Shown here piece by piece: positions 25,713 to 34,294 of a DNA stretch of 64,000 nt. Position numbers and translations under genes: made by a program. Source of the stretch: Bacteroidales bacterium UBA7258 (GTDB lineage: Bacteria; Bacteroidota; Bacteroidia; Bacteroidales; UBA932); the NCBI GenBank assembly GCA_002472565.1, contig DKSK01000030.1, positions 1 through 64,000 of the forward strand, in the 5' to 3' direction. Numbering within the stretch: the first letter of the stretch is position 1; every line of letters begins with the position of its first letter. The notes under the pieces were generated by a model. That model ran no database searches and had not been told where the DNA came from. It worked only from the letters and a program-made list of their open reading frames with translations.

Positions 25713-27074
25713 TTACTTTGCTTTTTTTGCCCCGCCCTTCTTGGCAGCGGGCTTCCCGGCGGAAGTTTTCGCCGCCTTAGATTTGGCCGGCGCTGTCTTC
25801 CTGACTGGTTTCGAAGGCATTTCTTCCTCCGAGTCCGATTTTTTCACATCGGAAACCGGGGCAAAGTTAACATTTAATAGCGAAGTTTCATCGTCGACCC
25901 GGATTGTAAAATCGCTTAAAACGTTCATATAGTTGATGAACGCCTCATATGGGGTGTCGTATGGATTGAAATACTTGTGCACCTCCCCGTCGGAGAAGAA
26001 CTTCGTACACATATAGTAGAAGTGGTCGCTCTCCTGGAGATGACCGAAATCGGCCCAGATGTCAGGGTTGTTCACAAGTGAAACCTTCTCATAGAGCGAA
26101 TAGAGCTTGTTGAAGGCATCCTGCTGGAGTTCGTTTCCTAGCCAGGCGGTGATATCCCTCTCTTCATCGGCCCAGGAAATGGTCTCAGGCACATCCAGGT
26201 CTGAGACAGCCTTGTAGTTCTTAGCAACCTCGGAAGGCGTTGCAAACTGGAAGCCGCCATCGGAGATGACGATGCCAGGAAGGGCCTTCATAAATTCGAA
26301 GATGCCGGACTGGGCGCTTTGATGCTCTCCGAAAGTCTCATAGTCCATGAAGAGATTTACTACATCTCCTCCATCCTTGACGGCATCCTTCAGCCATCCC
26401 AGATACTTATCGGCCGTGAGAGGCCAGTCGCTCCAGCCCTTGTCAGAGAAGCGGAAGGCTATGTCGTCGCTCAGACCGTAGTTTCTCAAGAGGAGTTTCA
26501 ATCCCTTGCGGTTCTCGGCGCTGTAGACATAGTTAGGGCTGCGCCAGCCCATGATGTGGCGCGCTCCCTCGGTCAGCATCACGCGGTAGCCCATGTCGTA
26601 GACCTGCTTGCCGATAGAGTTGCTGTAGATAAGCTCGGTGTTGCGGAAGGCCACGGGAGTCACCCCATAATGGTCTTCGACGGCCTTTTTGTGAGCCTCG
26701 ACCTGGCGGCGGAACTCGGCAGGAGAGATCAGCGAGGCGAGAGAATGGTTGTAGGTCTCGCTGAGGAACTCCACGCAGCCGGTATTCGCGAGAGCCTTGA
26801 AACTGTCGTTGATTTCAGGAGCATACCTGTCGAACTGGTCCATCGCGGAGCCCGATATTGAAAAGGCCACCTTGAAGGCACCCTTATATTTCTTGACCAG
26901 GTCAAGCAGGGCGGCGTTCATCGGGAGATAGCACTTCTGGGCTACCCTGCGCAGGATGGTCCTGTTGGCGAAGTCGTCATAATAATGAGAATCCTTTCCT
27001 ATATCGAAAAATCGGTAGAGCCTGAGTCTGGTAGGCTGATGCACCTGGAAGTAAAGGCAAATACTCTTATTCAT
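25713..27074 (-). CDS. GH57 alpha-amylase-like enzyme with Lys/Ala-rich tail
   Basis: 453 residues, no signal peptide, so cytoplasmic. The five GH57 motifs are visible: FQVHQP (9-14), the GCVEFLSETYNHS segment (99-111), AFRNTEL with probable nucleophile Glu147, MDYETFGEHQ with probable acid/base Asp244, and ERDITAWLGNELQ near residue 310. GH57 enzymes cleave or transfer alpha-1,4 glucan bonds; placement in the glycogen cluster suggests intracellular glycogen or maltodextrin trimming. The last 45 or so residues are unusual: a low-complexity tail of Lys, Ala, Pro and Ser (AKSKAAKTSAGKPAAKK) like histone H1 or bacterial histone-like proteins. It may bind a polyanion. The gene is 21 bp after the glycosyltransferase gene. 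Confidence 0.9.
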   Translation of the reverse strand: MNKSICLYFQVHQPTRLRLYRFFDIGKDSHYYDDFANRTILRRVAQKCYLPMNAALLDLVKKYKGAFKVAFSISGSAMDQFDRYAPEINDSFKALANTGCVEFLSETYNHSLASLISPAEFRRQVEAHKKAVEDHYGVTPVAFRNTELIYSNSIGKQVYDMGYRVMLTEGARHIMGWRSPNYVYSAENRKGLKLLLRNYGLSDDIAFRFSDKGWSDWPLTADKYLGWLKDAVKDGGDVVNLFMDYETFGEHQSAQSGIFEFMKALPGIVISDGGFQFATPSEVAKNYKAVSDLDVPETISWADEERDITAWLGNELQQDAFNKLYSLYEKVSLVNNPDIWADFGHLQESDHFYYMCTKFFSDGEVHKYFNPYDTPYEAFINYMNVLSDFTIRVDDETSLLNVNFAPVSDVKKSDSEEEMPSKPVRKTAPAKSKAAKTSAGKPAAKKGGAKKAK

Positions 27075-27095
27075 ATCAAGTTTCTGTTTATTCGG

Positions 27096-28394
27096 TTAAG
27101 CTAAGACTGACTCGTAGACCTCTTTGATCTGGGCGGCCGCATTGTTCCACTTGAGCGTATCCACCTCTTCGTATCCATGGACGGAGGCGAACTTTGCGAG
27201 CGCCGGATACTTCACGAGAGCATAGATCTGGTCCGCCATGGCGTCGACATCCCAGAAATCCACCTTGAAAGCGTATTTGAGCACCTCCGCAGCCCCGCTC
27301 TGGCGGGAGATGATGGAAGGCACATTGGAGCGCATGGCTTCAAGAGGCGAAATTCCGAAAGGCTCGGAGACCGAAGGCATCACGTAAACATCCGAAAGGG
27401 CGAACATCTTCTGGACGTCTTTTCCCCTGAGGAAGCCGGTGAAATGGAATCTGTCAGAGATGCCAAGCCGGGCCACATAGCGGATGGCGCGATTCATCAT
27501 ATCTCCGTTACCTGCCATGACGAAGCGCACATGCTCCGTCCTCTTGAGCACCTTCGCGGCCGCCTCTATGAAATACTCAGGCCCCTTCTGGAAGGTGATT
27601 CTGCCCAGGAAGGTCACCACCTTGTCTTTCACTCCCCTCTCCACGCTGATGTTCTCCCTGCCGCTGAAGTCCACCGCATTGTGGACAGTGACGACTTTGG
27701 CGGGATCGATGCCGTATTTAGTAATGACGATGTTCCTGGTGAGGTCAGACACGGTGATGACCTTGTCGGCCTCTTCCATCCCCCGGCGCTCAATGGCGTA
27801 GACACGGGTATCTATCATCTGCTCGTTTCCGCGGTCGAAAGAGGTGGCGTGGACATGGACGACTAGCGGCTTACCAGTAAGCCGCTTGGCGGCGATACCG
27901 GCGTTGTAGGTGAGCCAGTCATGGGCATGGATAAGGTCAAACTCATCCTTATGCTCCATGGCTATGGTGCCTCCAACCATCGCATAGCGCGCGACCTCCT
28001 CCATGAGGTTCGAGCCGTATTTCCCAGAGAATTTGAATTTCTCGCCGTAGTTCACCTTGAAATCGCGGACCTGACGTTTCCTGTCAGCCTCGACCAGATC
28101 GTGGAACTCCTCCGGATCAAGATATGGAACCATGTTGGTCCCTATATGGACGAAGCGGACCTTGTCGAGGAAATCCTCGACGGTCGAACTACCCCCCGTG
28201 ACGACAGCGACATCGCTGGCGTTTATTATCTTGGCGGCGCTCTGATCCTCGTCTCCCGAAGCTGAAGGCATCACGAAAAGAGTCTTCACGCCGTTGGCCG
28301 CAAGGCCTTTCACTATTCCATAACAGGCTGTGCCGAGTCCTCCCGAAATATGGGGAGGGAACTCCCAGCCGAACATCAATACTCTGATTGCCAT
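27096..28394 (-). CDS. GT4/GT5-like glycosyltransferase in the glycogen cluster
   Basis: 432 residues, GT-B fold. The N-terminal domain begins VLMFGWEFPPHISGGLGTACYGIVKGL, the Gly-rich loop seen in starch/glycogen synthases and related GT4 enzymes. The acceptor side has LIHAHDWLTYNAGIAAKRL. The C-terminal nucleotide-sugar domain has GRITFQKGPEYFIEAA and the retaining E-x7-E motif SEPFGISPLEA. No membrane segment is visible. It is probably a second alpha-glucan synthase, or a transferase that makes short oligosaccharide primers; the donor sugar cannot be read. It starts 3 bp after the debranching-enzyme stop and is translationally close to GH57. Confidence 0.85.
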   Translation of the reverse strand: MAIRVLMFGWEFPPHISGGLGTACYGIVKGLAANGVKTLFVMPSASGDEDQSAAKIINASDVAVVTGGSSTVEDFLDKVRFVHIGTNMVPYLDPEEFHDLVEADRKRQVRDFKVNYGEKFKFSGKYGSNLMEEVARYAMVGGTIAMEHKDEFDLIHAHDWLTYNAGIAAKRLTGKPLVVHVHATSFDRGNEQMIDTRVYAIERRGMEEADKVITVSDLTRNIVITKYGIDPAKVVTVHNAVDFSGRENISVERGVKDKVVTFLGRITFQKGPEYFIEAAAKVLKRTEHVRFVMAGNGDMMNRAIRYVARLGISDRFHFTGFLRGKDVQKMFALSDVYVMPSVSEPFGISPLEAMRSNVPSIISRQSGAAEVLKYAFKVDFWDVDAMADQIYALVKYPALAKFASVHGYEEVDTLKWNNAAAQIKEVYESVLA

Positions 28395-28397
28395 ATT

Positions 28398-30365
28398 CTA
28401 TCCCTCCTTGTTTCTATCCCTTAGATAATCGATTCCCAGGAGCGCCGCGGTACTCAGGGCGGAAGAAATCGCCCCGTGAGGCTCGTGCGGAGGATCTCCG
28501 TCATAGAGCTCGCTTATCGCGCCGACTCCGTGTTTTGACAAGTCTTCTTCGAAGCCTTCGGTGAGCCAATTTATCTTGCCCATGAAAGAAGGCCCGTACA
28601 TCCTGAAACAGATGTCAGCATAGTAGTAGAGCAGGAAAGGCCAGGCGCAGCCACCGTGATAGGCCAGATCCCGCTCGGTCTGGCTGCCCTCGTAGACGCC
28701 TTTGTAGAGGGCGTCGCGAGGAGACAGGGTGCGGATTCCGCGCTGAGTGAGAAGCTCCCTGTCGATGATTTGAATGACGCTGGCGGCCACGGCATCGTCC
28801 ACCGGGTGATATGGCGCCCAGAGGGCCAGCATCTGGTTAGGACGCACTTCCATGTGGCGGCCGGAATTGTCTACATAGTCGGCGAGAAAGCCCAGATTCG
28901 GATCCCAGAAGGTAGGCTGGTAATTCTCGAGAATAGTGTCGGCCACCTTGTTCCATGTGGTCACGAAAGCGCTCCTGGTCGAGGTGTACTTCCGCTCCAT
29001 CTCCAGTGCGAAATAAATGGCGTTGAACCACAGGGCGTTGGTCTCGACCTGATATCCCGCCCTCTCCGTTACTGGAAAACCGCCTATGTAGGCGTTCATC
29101 CACGTCAGGGCAGTCCGCTCGGCCTGGGCCCATAGAAGGCCGTTCGGCTGAAGGGAGACCTCCCTTCTTCGGCCCGGGAGATAGCTCTCAATGACCTGCT
29201 TGAGGGTGTCTCCGTATTTCTTCCAAACCTTCCTTGCGTCCGCACCGAAGTCGATGTACTGCTGGAGCACGGTGGCGAGCAGAAGCGGAGCCTCAACCTG
29301 TGTCGTGCGGCGGAAGAGCCGCTCCTGATTGTCTGCTATGAGATTGTCCAGTATCTCCTCGAACTCGGCTCGGTCACCGTTTGCGTAGAGAGTGAGCCCC
29401 GGAAGAGCAAGAAGGGTCTCCCTCAGGAGGCCCGTATAGAGCCAAGAGAAGCCCGCGGTAATCTGCTTGTGCCCTCCCCGGTCGCGTTTGAGCAGATCCG
29501 CGCAATGGACCAGCTGGTCATGGAAACTGCTGATTGTCCCCATCGAGGAGAGGTAAGTCTTGAATCTCTGGGAAAGTCCTCTCGCGGAGATTTCCTCTAC
29601 GCCTGCCGAGAAGACGATGGAGCCGCCCTCGGAGAGGCCTTTCACGGTGAAGGAGCCCGGCACCAGAAGGTCTTCTTTGCAGGCGAAACCGCGGCGGGCC
29701 TCATCGGAATAGGTTATCCCCTTGTACCAGGACGGTTCTCCTCGCCATTCCGCCTTGGCTGAACTGATCTGAAGATTTAGTTCAGGAAAGCCCGGGTAAA
29801 GCCTGAAGGCCGCCCCGTTCTGAATCGGCCTGGCCGTCGTGTCAGCCCTGGGATTTTCCTCGGTGAGGGCGTGAATGTCCCTGAAGGCGAGGAAAGGCTT
29901 CAGCGTGAGGTCTACCCTGGAAGGGGTCTTCACGACGGTGTATCGTATCATGACCTGGTCGCTGTCCGGGACAAGGAGGACTTCCTTCGTGAAGAGGATC
30001 TGCCCCACCTTGTAGGTTACGGCAGGGATCGGATCCGCCCCGAAGTCAACTATGTATTTATGGCCCCTCGGCTCGTAGATGTCGCCATAGCGGTGGATGC
30101 CGAGGTTGAATTGTTTACCGTCGACGGTAAGGCTCTCGTCTATGGCTGACAGAAGGATGTGCTTCTTGCCGCCGAAGCCGTCTACCGGCACGCAGAGGAG
30201 GCCGTGATAACGTCTGGTGTTACAGAAAACAATGGTTGTGTTACAACAGGCCCCGGTCTTGTTCGCGAGGATGATCTCTCTCTTGAGCGAGTACGACAAG
30301 TTGACTAGCTCGGCTTTGTTGAATTTAAGAAACGCCATTTCAGTTAAAGTTTCCTTGTTAACCAT
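28398..30365 (-). CDS. Glycogen debranching enzyme (amylo-alpha-1,6-glucosidase, GH133)
   Basis: 655 residues from the ATG at 30365; an in-frame TTG one codon earlier is less likely because stop and start then form TGATG with glgB. The N-terminal GDE_N domain (about 10-260) contains NKTGACCNTTIVFCNTRRYHGLL. The C-terminal (alpha/alpha)6 barrel (about 280-640) contains GFSWLYTGLLRETLLALPGL, the Trp-Met-Asn-Ala motif, and GVYEGSQTERDLAYHGGCAWPFLLYYYA. The barrel removes alpha-1,6-linked glucose from limit dextrin. The transferase domain of the eukaryotic bifunctional enzyme is absent, so a separate enzyme, perhaps GH57, would move the short stubs. The gene is cotranscribed between glgB and the GT4 gene. 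Confidence 0.92.
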   Translation of the reverse strand: MVNKETLTEMAFLKFNKAELVNLSYSLKREIILANKTGACCNTTIVFCNTRRYHGLLCVPVDGFGGKKHILLSAIDESLTVDGKQFNLGIHRYGDIYEPRGHKYIVDFGADPIPAVTYKVGQILFTKEVLLVPDSDQVMIRYTVVKTPSRVDLTLKPFLAFRDIHALTEENPRADTTARPIQNGAAFRLYPGFPELNLQISSAKAEWRGEPSWYKGITYSDEARRGFACKEDLLVPGSFTVKGLSEGGSIVFSAGVEEISARGLSQRFKTYLSSMGTISSFHDQLVHCADLLKRDRGGHKQITAGFSWLYTGLLRETLLALPGLTLYANGDRAEFEEILDNLIADNQERLFRRTTQVEAPLLLATVLQQYIDFGADARKVWKKYGDTLKQVIESYLPGRRREVSLQPNGLLWAQAERTALTWMNAYIGGFPVTERAGYQVETNALWFNAIYFALEMERKYTSTRSAFVTTWNKVADTILENYQPTFWDPNLGFLADYVDNSGRHMEVRPNQMLALWAPYHPVDDAVAASVIQIIDRELLTQRGIRTLSPRDALYKGVYEGSQTERDLAYHGGCAWPFLLYYYADICFRMYGPSFMGKINWLTEGFEEDLSKHGVGAISELYDGDPPHEPHGAISSALSTAALLGIDYLRDRNKEG

Positions 30366-32362
30366 CAAATCCGCTCCAGCACTACGGCGCAGCGGCTGGG
30401 CAGGTAGAGATAGAGGGTACCGCCGAACGACTGATTGCCGTTAGGGCTCTTGACCGGTACCGCTATATGACGCTCCCCAAGCTTTATTCGCTGAAAACCG
30501 TCGAAGTCTTTCTCGTCCGTATCCATGACGATTCTGTACTCTCCTTCGGGGGCAGAGAAGCCATAGTCAGGGAAAGATTCCACCGGGTGGAAGTTGAAAG
30601 CAAATATACGATTTTTCCGCATGAAAATCAAGATGTTTTTGGCCTCATCGGCTGTCAGAAGGACGGGTCTTTCGCTTAGGAATCCGCTTTCTTTCTCAAG
30701 ATGGATCATGGCCTTGTCGAAATTGTTCAGATATTTGTATCTGAGGTAATCCGGCTCGGAAAGATGCCACTGTCTCCTGGCATATTTGTAAGACCATCCG
30801 TTCCCCTGCCTCGGAAAATCGATCCACTCAGGATGGCCGAATTCGTTCCCCATGAAATTGAGGTAGCCGCCGCCGGCCGTGGCAAGGGTCACGAGACGAA
30901 TCATTTTGTGGAGGGCGATGCCCCTGTCGACGACGGGATTCTTGGAATCCGTGTTCATGGACCAGTACATATCCTTGTCAATGAGCCTGAAGATTATGGT
31001 CTTGTCTCCGACGAGGGCCTGGTCATGGCATTCCGCATAACTGATGGTCTTCTCATCCGACCTCTTGTTGGTAAGCTCATACCACATCTCGCCGGGGCTC
31101 CATTGCTCGTCGCTCTTTTCCTTGATCCATTTTATCCAATGGTCAGCTATGCCCATGGCCATCCTGAAGTCGAAGCCTATGCCTCCAGCCTCGAAAGGCG
31201 CCGCCAGCCCGGCCATTCCGCTCACATCCTCAGCTATTGTCAGGGCCTGCGGGTTGATTTCATGGATCAGCATATTTGCGAGGGCAAGGTATTGCAGAGC
31301 GTTCTCGTCGACACCTGAATTAAAATAGGCGTCATAGCCGCCGAAGTCCTTTCCCAGCCCGTGGTCCCAGTAGATCATGCTCGTGACCCCGTCGAAACGG
31401 AAGCCGTCCAGCATATACTCCTCCATCCAGAACTTACAGTTAGACAGGAGGAAATACTTCGTCTCATCCTTGCCGTAGTCGAAACATCTGGAGCCCCAGG
31501 CGGGATGTCTCCCCTGAGGGCCGGAGTAAAAATAGGTATGATCGGTGCCGTCGAAGAGGCTCAGTCCCTCCGCCTCGTTGTCGACGCTGTGGGAATGTAC
31601 TATATCCATGACGACGGCTATCCCCAGGCCGTGTGCTTCATCCACGAGGAGTTTAAATTCTTCAGGAGTGCCGAAGCGGGAGCTCAGCGCGAAGAAATTG
31701 GAGACCTGGTAGCCGAAGGAGCCGTAATACGGATGCTCCTGGAGGGCCATTATCTGGATCGTATCATAGCCGAGGGCGGCTATGCGCGGAAGGACACCTG
31801 TCCTGAACTCGTCGAAGGTGGCGACCTTCTCCTCTTCCGAACTCATGCCGATGTGACATTCGTAGATGAGAGGATTCTTCCTCGGTCCCGGCCTGCCGTT
31901 TTTCCAGCGGTAAGGTTCGTCAGGGGCCCAGATCTGGGCGCTGAAAAGCTTGGTGTCCGGGTCCTGGACGGCGCGGGTGCAGTAGGCCGGGATTCTCTCT
32001 CCTCCCCCACCAGGCCATTCTATCCATAGTTTGTAATGGTCGCCATGGCGGAGGAACATAGCCGGAAGCCTTATCTCCCAGTCGCCCCGGCCGAGGGGCT
32101 GGAGCTGATAATCGTTGATGCGCTTCCAGTTGTTGAAGTCGCCAATGAGATAAATACGGGTGGCGTTAGGGGCCCACTCGCGGAAGACCCAGGTGCCGTC
32201 AGCGCAGCGATGCATCCCGTAAAAGAGATGGTTGTTTACCCCGTCCGAGAGGGAGCCGTTCTTGGCTATCCTATCCTTCAGGGCAAGGATATCGCCATGA
32301 CGGCGGTCTATCACGCCCTTGTAGGGTTTGAGATACGGGTCTGTCTCGTATATCTTATTCAT
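30365..32362 (-). CDS. glgB: 1,4-alpha-glucan branching enzyme, GH13
   Basis: 665 residues, cytoplasmic. It cuts alpha-1,4 chains and rejoins them through alpha-1,6 links to branch glycogen. An N-terminal CBM48-like domain (about 45-150) holds FREWAPNATRIYLIGDFNNW. The GH13 barrel has VMDIVHSH (251-258), DGFRFDGVTSM with nucleophile Asp324, TIAEDVSG with acid/base Glu378, and ECHDQAL with Asp447. The start (YLKPYKGVIDRR) and overall spacing resemble the eukaryotic-type branching enzymes rather than the E. coli type, as is usual in Bacteroidota. It is 31 bp after xseB and overlaps the debranching gene by one base. Confidence 0.95.
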   Translation of the reverse strand: MNKIYETDPYLKPYKGVIDRRHGDILALKDRIAKNGSLSDGVNNHLFYGMHRCADGTWVFREWAPNATRIYLIGDFNNWKRINDYQLQPLGRGDWEIRLPAMFLRHGDHYKLWIEWPGGGGERIPAYCTRAVQDPDTKLFSAQIWAPDEPYRWKNGRPGPRKNPLIYECHIGMSSEEEKVATFDEFRTGVLPRIAALGYDTIQIMALQEHPYYGSFGYQVSNFFALSSRFGTPEEFKLLVDEAHGLGIAVVMDIVHSHSVDNEAEGLSLFDGTDHTYFYSGPQGRHPAWGSRCFDYGKDETKYFLLSNCKFWMEEYMLDGFRFDGVTSMIYWDHGLGKDFGGYDAYFNSGVDENALQYLALANMLIHEINPQALTIAEDVSGMAGLAAPFEAGGIGFDFRMAMGIADHWIKWIKEKSDEQWSPGEMWYELTNKRSDEKTISYAECHDQALVGDKTIIFRLIDKDMYWSMNTDSKNPVVDRGIALHKMIRLVTLATAGGGYLNFMGNEFGHPEWIDFPRQGNGWSYKYARRQWHLSEPDYLRYKYLNNFDKAMIHLEKESGFLSERPVLLTADEAKNILIFMRKNRIFAFNFHPVESFPDYGFSAPEGEYRIVMDTDEKDFDGFQRIKLGERHIAVPVKSPNGNQSFGGTLYLYLPSRCAVVLERI

Positions 32363-32393
32363 ATCATGAACGTTTTTCCATAGGGTCCGATCC

Positions 32394-32717
32394 TCAGAAC
32401 GGCAAGCCGTCGTTATCCTGCAGGCCCCGACCCTGCCCCTGCCCCTGAGAAGCCGGCCACTGCCCCTGCCGCCCCTGAGGCATCTGCGGTTCCTGCGGAA
32501 TCTGCAAAGCGGCCTCTTCCTGAGTAAGAGCCGCGACCTTCTCTCTCATGGCCCTCAGATACCCTCTGCAATCCTTGATGAGTTCCTTGGACCTCTTCAC
32601 CTGCTCGTCGATTTCGCCAAGACCAGTCTGAGGGTCTTCAACCTTTTCAGCTATTTTCTCGAGTTCGGCCATAGCCTTCTCGAAATCAAATTCAACCTTA
32701 TCCATATCGTCAGCCAA
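32394..32717 (-). CDS. xseB: Exodeoxyribonuclease VII small subunit with SSB-like C-terminal tail
   Basis: 107 residues against 60-80 in most XseB proteins. Residues 1-70 are the usual helical hairpin (DFEKAMAELEKIAEKVE, then EIDEQVKRSKELIKDC), which coats the XseA stalk in exonuclease VII. The extra 37 residues are a Gln/Pro/Gly linker (QMPQGRQGQ, QGQGQGRG) ending in the acidic tip DNDGLPF. A disordered Gly/Gln-rich linker followed by an acidic tip ending Pro-Phe is the pattern of the SSB C-terminus, which docks repair and replication proteins. An SSB-mimic role is inference. The gene lies 56 bp after xseA and 31 bp before glgB. Confidence 0.88.
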   Translation of the reverse strand: MADDMDKVEFDFEKAMAELEKIAEKVEDPQTGLGEIDEQVKRSKELIKDCRGYLRAMREKVAALTQEEAALQIPQEPQMPQGRQGQWPASQGQGQGRGLQDNDGLPF

Positions 32718-32773
32718 TATAGCTTTATTATATCAGATATTCAACTAAATATATCAGATTTCCAACCCGATAC

Positions 32774-34228
32774 TCACTTTCCCTCACCTTGGTTCCTCTC
32801 CCTTCTTTCCACACCCGTAACCTCGGCGCGGAGGGTACCGTCGGAGAACATTACGCTCATTCTGTCACCCGGCGAGAGCCTAGTCACCGAATCAATCTTA
32901 CGCTCATTCCCGTCCAGAACCAGCGCATAGCCCTTCGCCAAAATATTGCGCGGATCAGAGCTCTTTATCTTCACCTCAAGAAGCTCCACAGCCCTCTCCG
33001 CATCCGTAAGGCGCAGAGCCATCGAGGAACGAAGCCGGGGGACAAGGACCTCAAGCATCCTTTCCTCGGCATCAAGTTTAGCCACTGGCGCCTTGAGAAT
33101 CCTCTTTTCGAGAGTGTCCAGCCTCACAGTCTGTTCTGCAACCTTCCGGCGGAAGGCTCCATTAATATTCTTCTCCAGATAATCCAGCCCCTCAGCAAGA
33201 GCGGCGAAACGGCTCCGCACCCTTTCCCTGATCTGACGTCCAAGGCCCTCCAGCCTCAAATCCCCCTCGCCCAGTCTCTCGGCGGCGGCGCCGGCGATTC
33301 TTGAGGCGATCGCGCTGATCTTCTTGTCTTCCCCGGCATAGATGGCGATGAAATAATCCGCTAGAGCAGTCGGAGTCTTGACATAGACGTAAGAGACCAT
33401 GTCGCAGACATGGAAATCACGGTCATGACCTACCGCCGTGAATACAGGCACGGGACAGAGAGCTATTGCCTTGGCGAGATTGTAGTCGTCATAGGCGATC
33501 AGGTCCTGGCCGGAACCTCCTCCGCGGATGATGAGTATGGCGTCATAAGCCGGCCTGAGCGTGGAAGAGGCAGCCAAGCCCGGGAGAGCCGAGGTGCCGG
33601 GAAAAACCCTAGACGCGGCGGCGATAGCGGCCGAAATGCTCGAGGGGGCCTGATCGCCCTGCATCAAGGCCGGGAACAAATCGACATGGAACTTATATCC
33701 CCATGAATTTTCTTCAAGGTGCCTGCAGAAATCTCCGTAGCCTGCCGCCGTATCTGAAGAAATCACGGCAAGACGGTACGGGAGCCTGGCGAGAGTAAGG
33801 CTTTTCTGCCTTTCCAGAAGGCCGTTGATCCTGAGAGCTTCGATGGTCTGGCGCCTGAGAGCTTCCTGTTCCCCGAGCGTATACGAGGGATCAATATCCC
33901 TGATATTCAAGGAATAGCCAAATACTTCATGGAACCTAACCTCGACCAAGGCAAGTATCTTCATGCCCTGGGCGAGCTGCTGGCCTGTCACTCTCTGGAA
34001 TTTACCGAAAATTGCGGGGACATCGCTGCTCCAGACCATGGCTCTGGATGAAGCCAGAGTCGTTCCGTCCGGCTGCGTCTGAACCAGATTCAGGTAGACA
34101 TGCCTCCGCTTCTCGCTCACGGACTGGACTTCCGCCCTTACCCACAACAGATCCTTAAAATTTTCCGAAATACAATCTCGAACCCGGATCTGGAGAGTAC
34201 AGAGGTCGATTGAACTGATTTCCGCCAT
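32774..34228 (-). CDS. xseA: Exodeoxyribonuclease VII large subunit
   Basis: 484 residues. With XseB it forms exonuclease VII, which degrades single-stranded DNA from both ends into short oligonucleotides. The N-terminal OB-fold (about 8-105) includes LLWVRAEVQSVSEKRRHVYLNLVQ. The catalytic domain (about 130-330) carries AVISSDTAAGYGDF, AILIIRGGGSGQDL and FTAVGHDRDFHVCDMVSYVYVKTPTALADYF. A long coiled-coil stalk (about 330-440) and a small C-terminal strand region with ILAKGYALVLDGN follow. It is the first gene of the leftward run that continues through the glycogen genes, and is divergent from engB. Confidence 0.95.
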   Translation of the reverse strand: MAEISSIDLCTLQIRVRDCISENFKDLLWVRAEVQSVSEKRRHVYLNLVQTQPDGTTLASSRAMVWSSDVPAIFGKFQRVTGQQLAQGMKILALVEVRFHEVFGYSLNIRDIDPSYTLGEQEALRRQTIEALRINGLLERQKSLTLARLPYRLAVISSDTAAGYGDFCRHLEENSWGYKFHVDLFPALMQGDQAPSSISAAIAAASRVFPGTSALPGLAASSTLRPAYDAILIIRGGGSGQDLIAYDDYNLAKAIALCPVPVFTAVGHDRDFHVCDMVSYVYVKTPTALADYFIAIYAGEDKKISAIASRIAGAAAERLGEGDLRLEGLGRQIRERVRSRFAALAEGLDYLEKNINGAFRRKVAEQTVRLDTLEKRILKAPVAKLDAEERMLEVLVPRLRSSMALRLTDAERAVELLEVKIKSSDPRNILAKGYALVLDGNERKIDSVTRLSPGDRMSVMFSDGTLRAEVTGVERRERNQGEGK

Positions 34229-34247
34229 ACTCTTTTCTCTTACAAGG

Positions 34248-34255
34248 CAAATTTA
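34248..34255 (-). promoter_or_regulatory. Candidate -7 box of xseA
   Basis: TAAATTTG on the minus strand, an exact TAnnTTTG match. It predicts a start near 34242 and a 14-nt leader to the xseA ATG. No -33 TTTG is visible at 19-21 bp. It sits 12 bp from the engB box on the other strand. Confidence 0.5.
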
Positions 34256-34267
34256 GGAAAAACTTGC

Positions 34268-34275
34268 TATCTTTG
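34268..34275 (+). promoter_or_regulatory. Candidate -7 box of the engB operon
   Basis: TATCTTTG on the plus strand, an exact TAnnTTTG match. It ends one base before the upstream ATG at 34277. Transcription would begin after that codon, which favours the ATG at 34295 as the engB start. No clear -33 box. Confidence 0.5.
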
Positions 34276-34294
34276 TATGAAAGAAGTGTCCATA

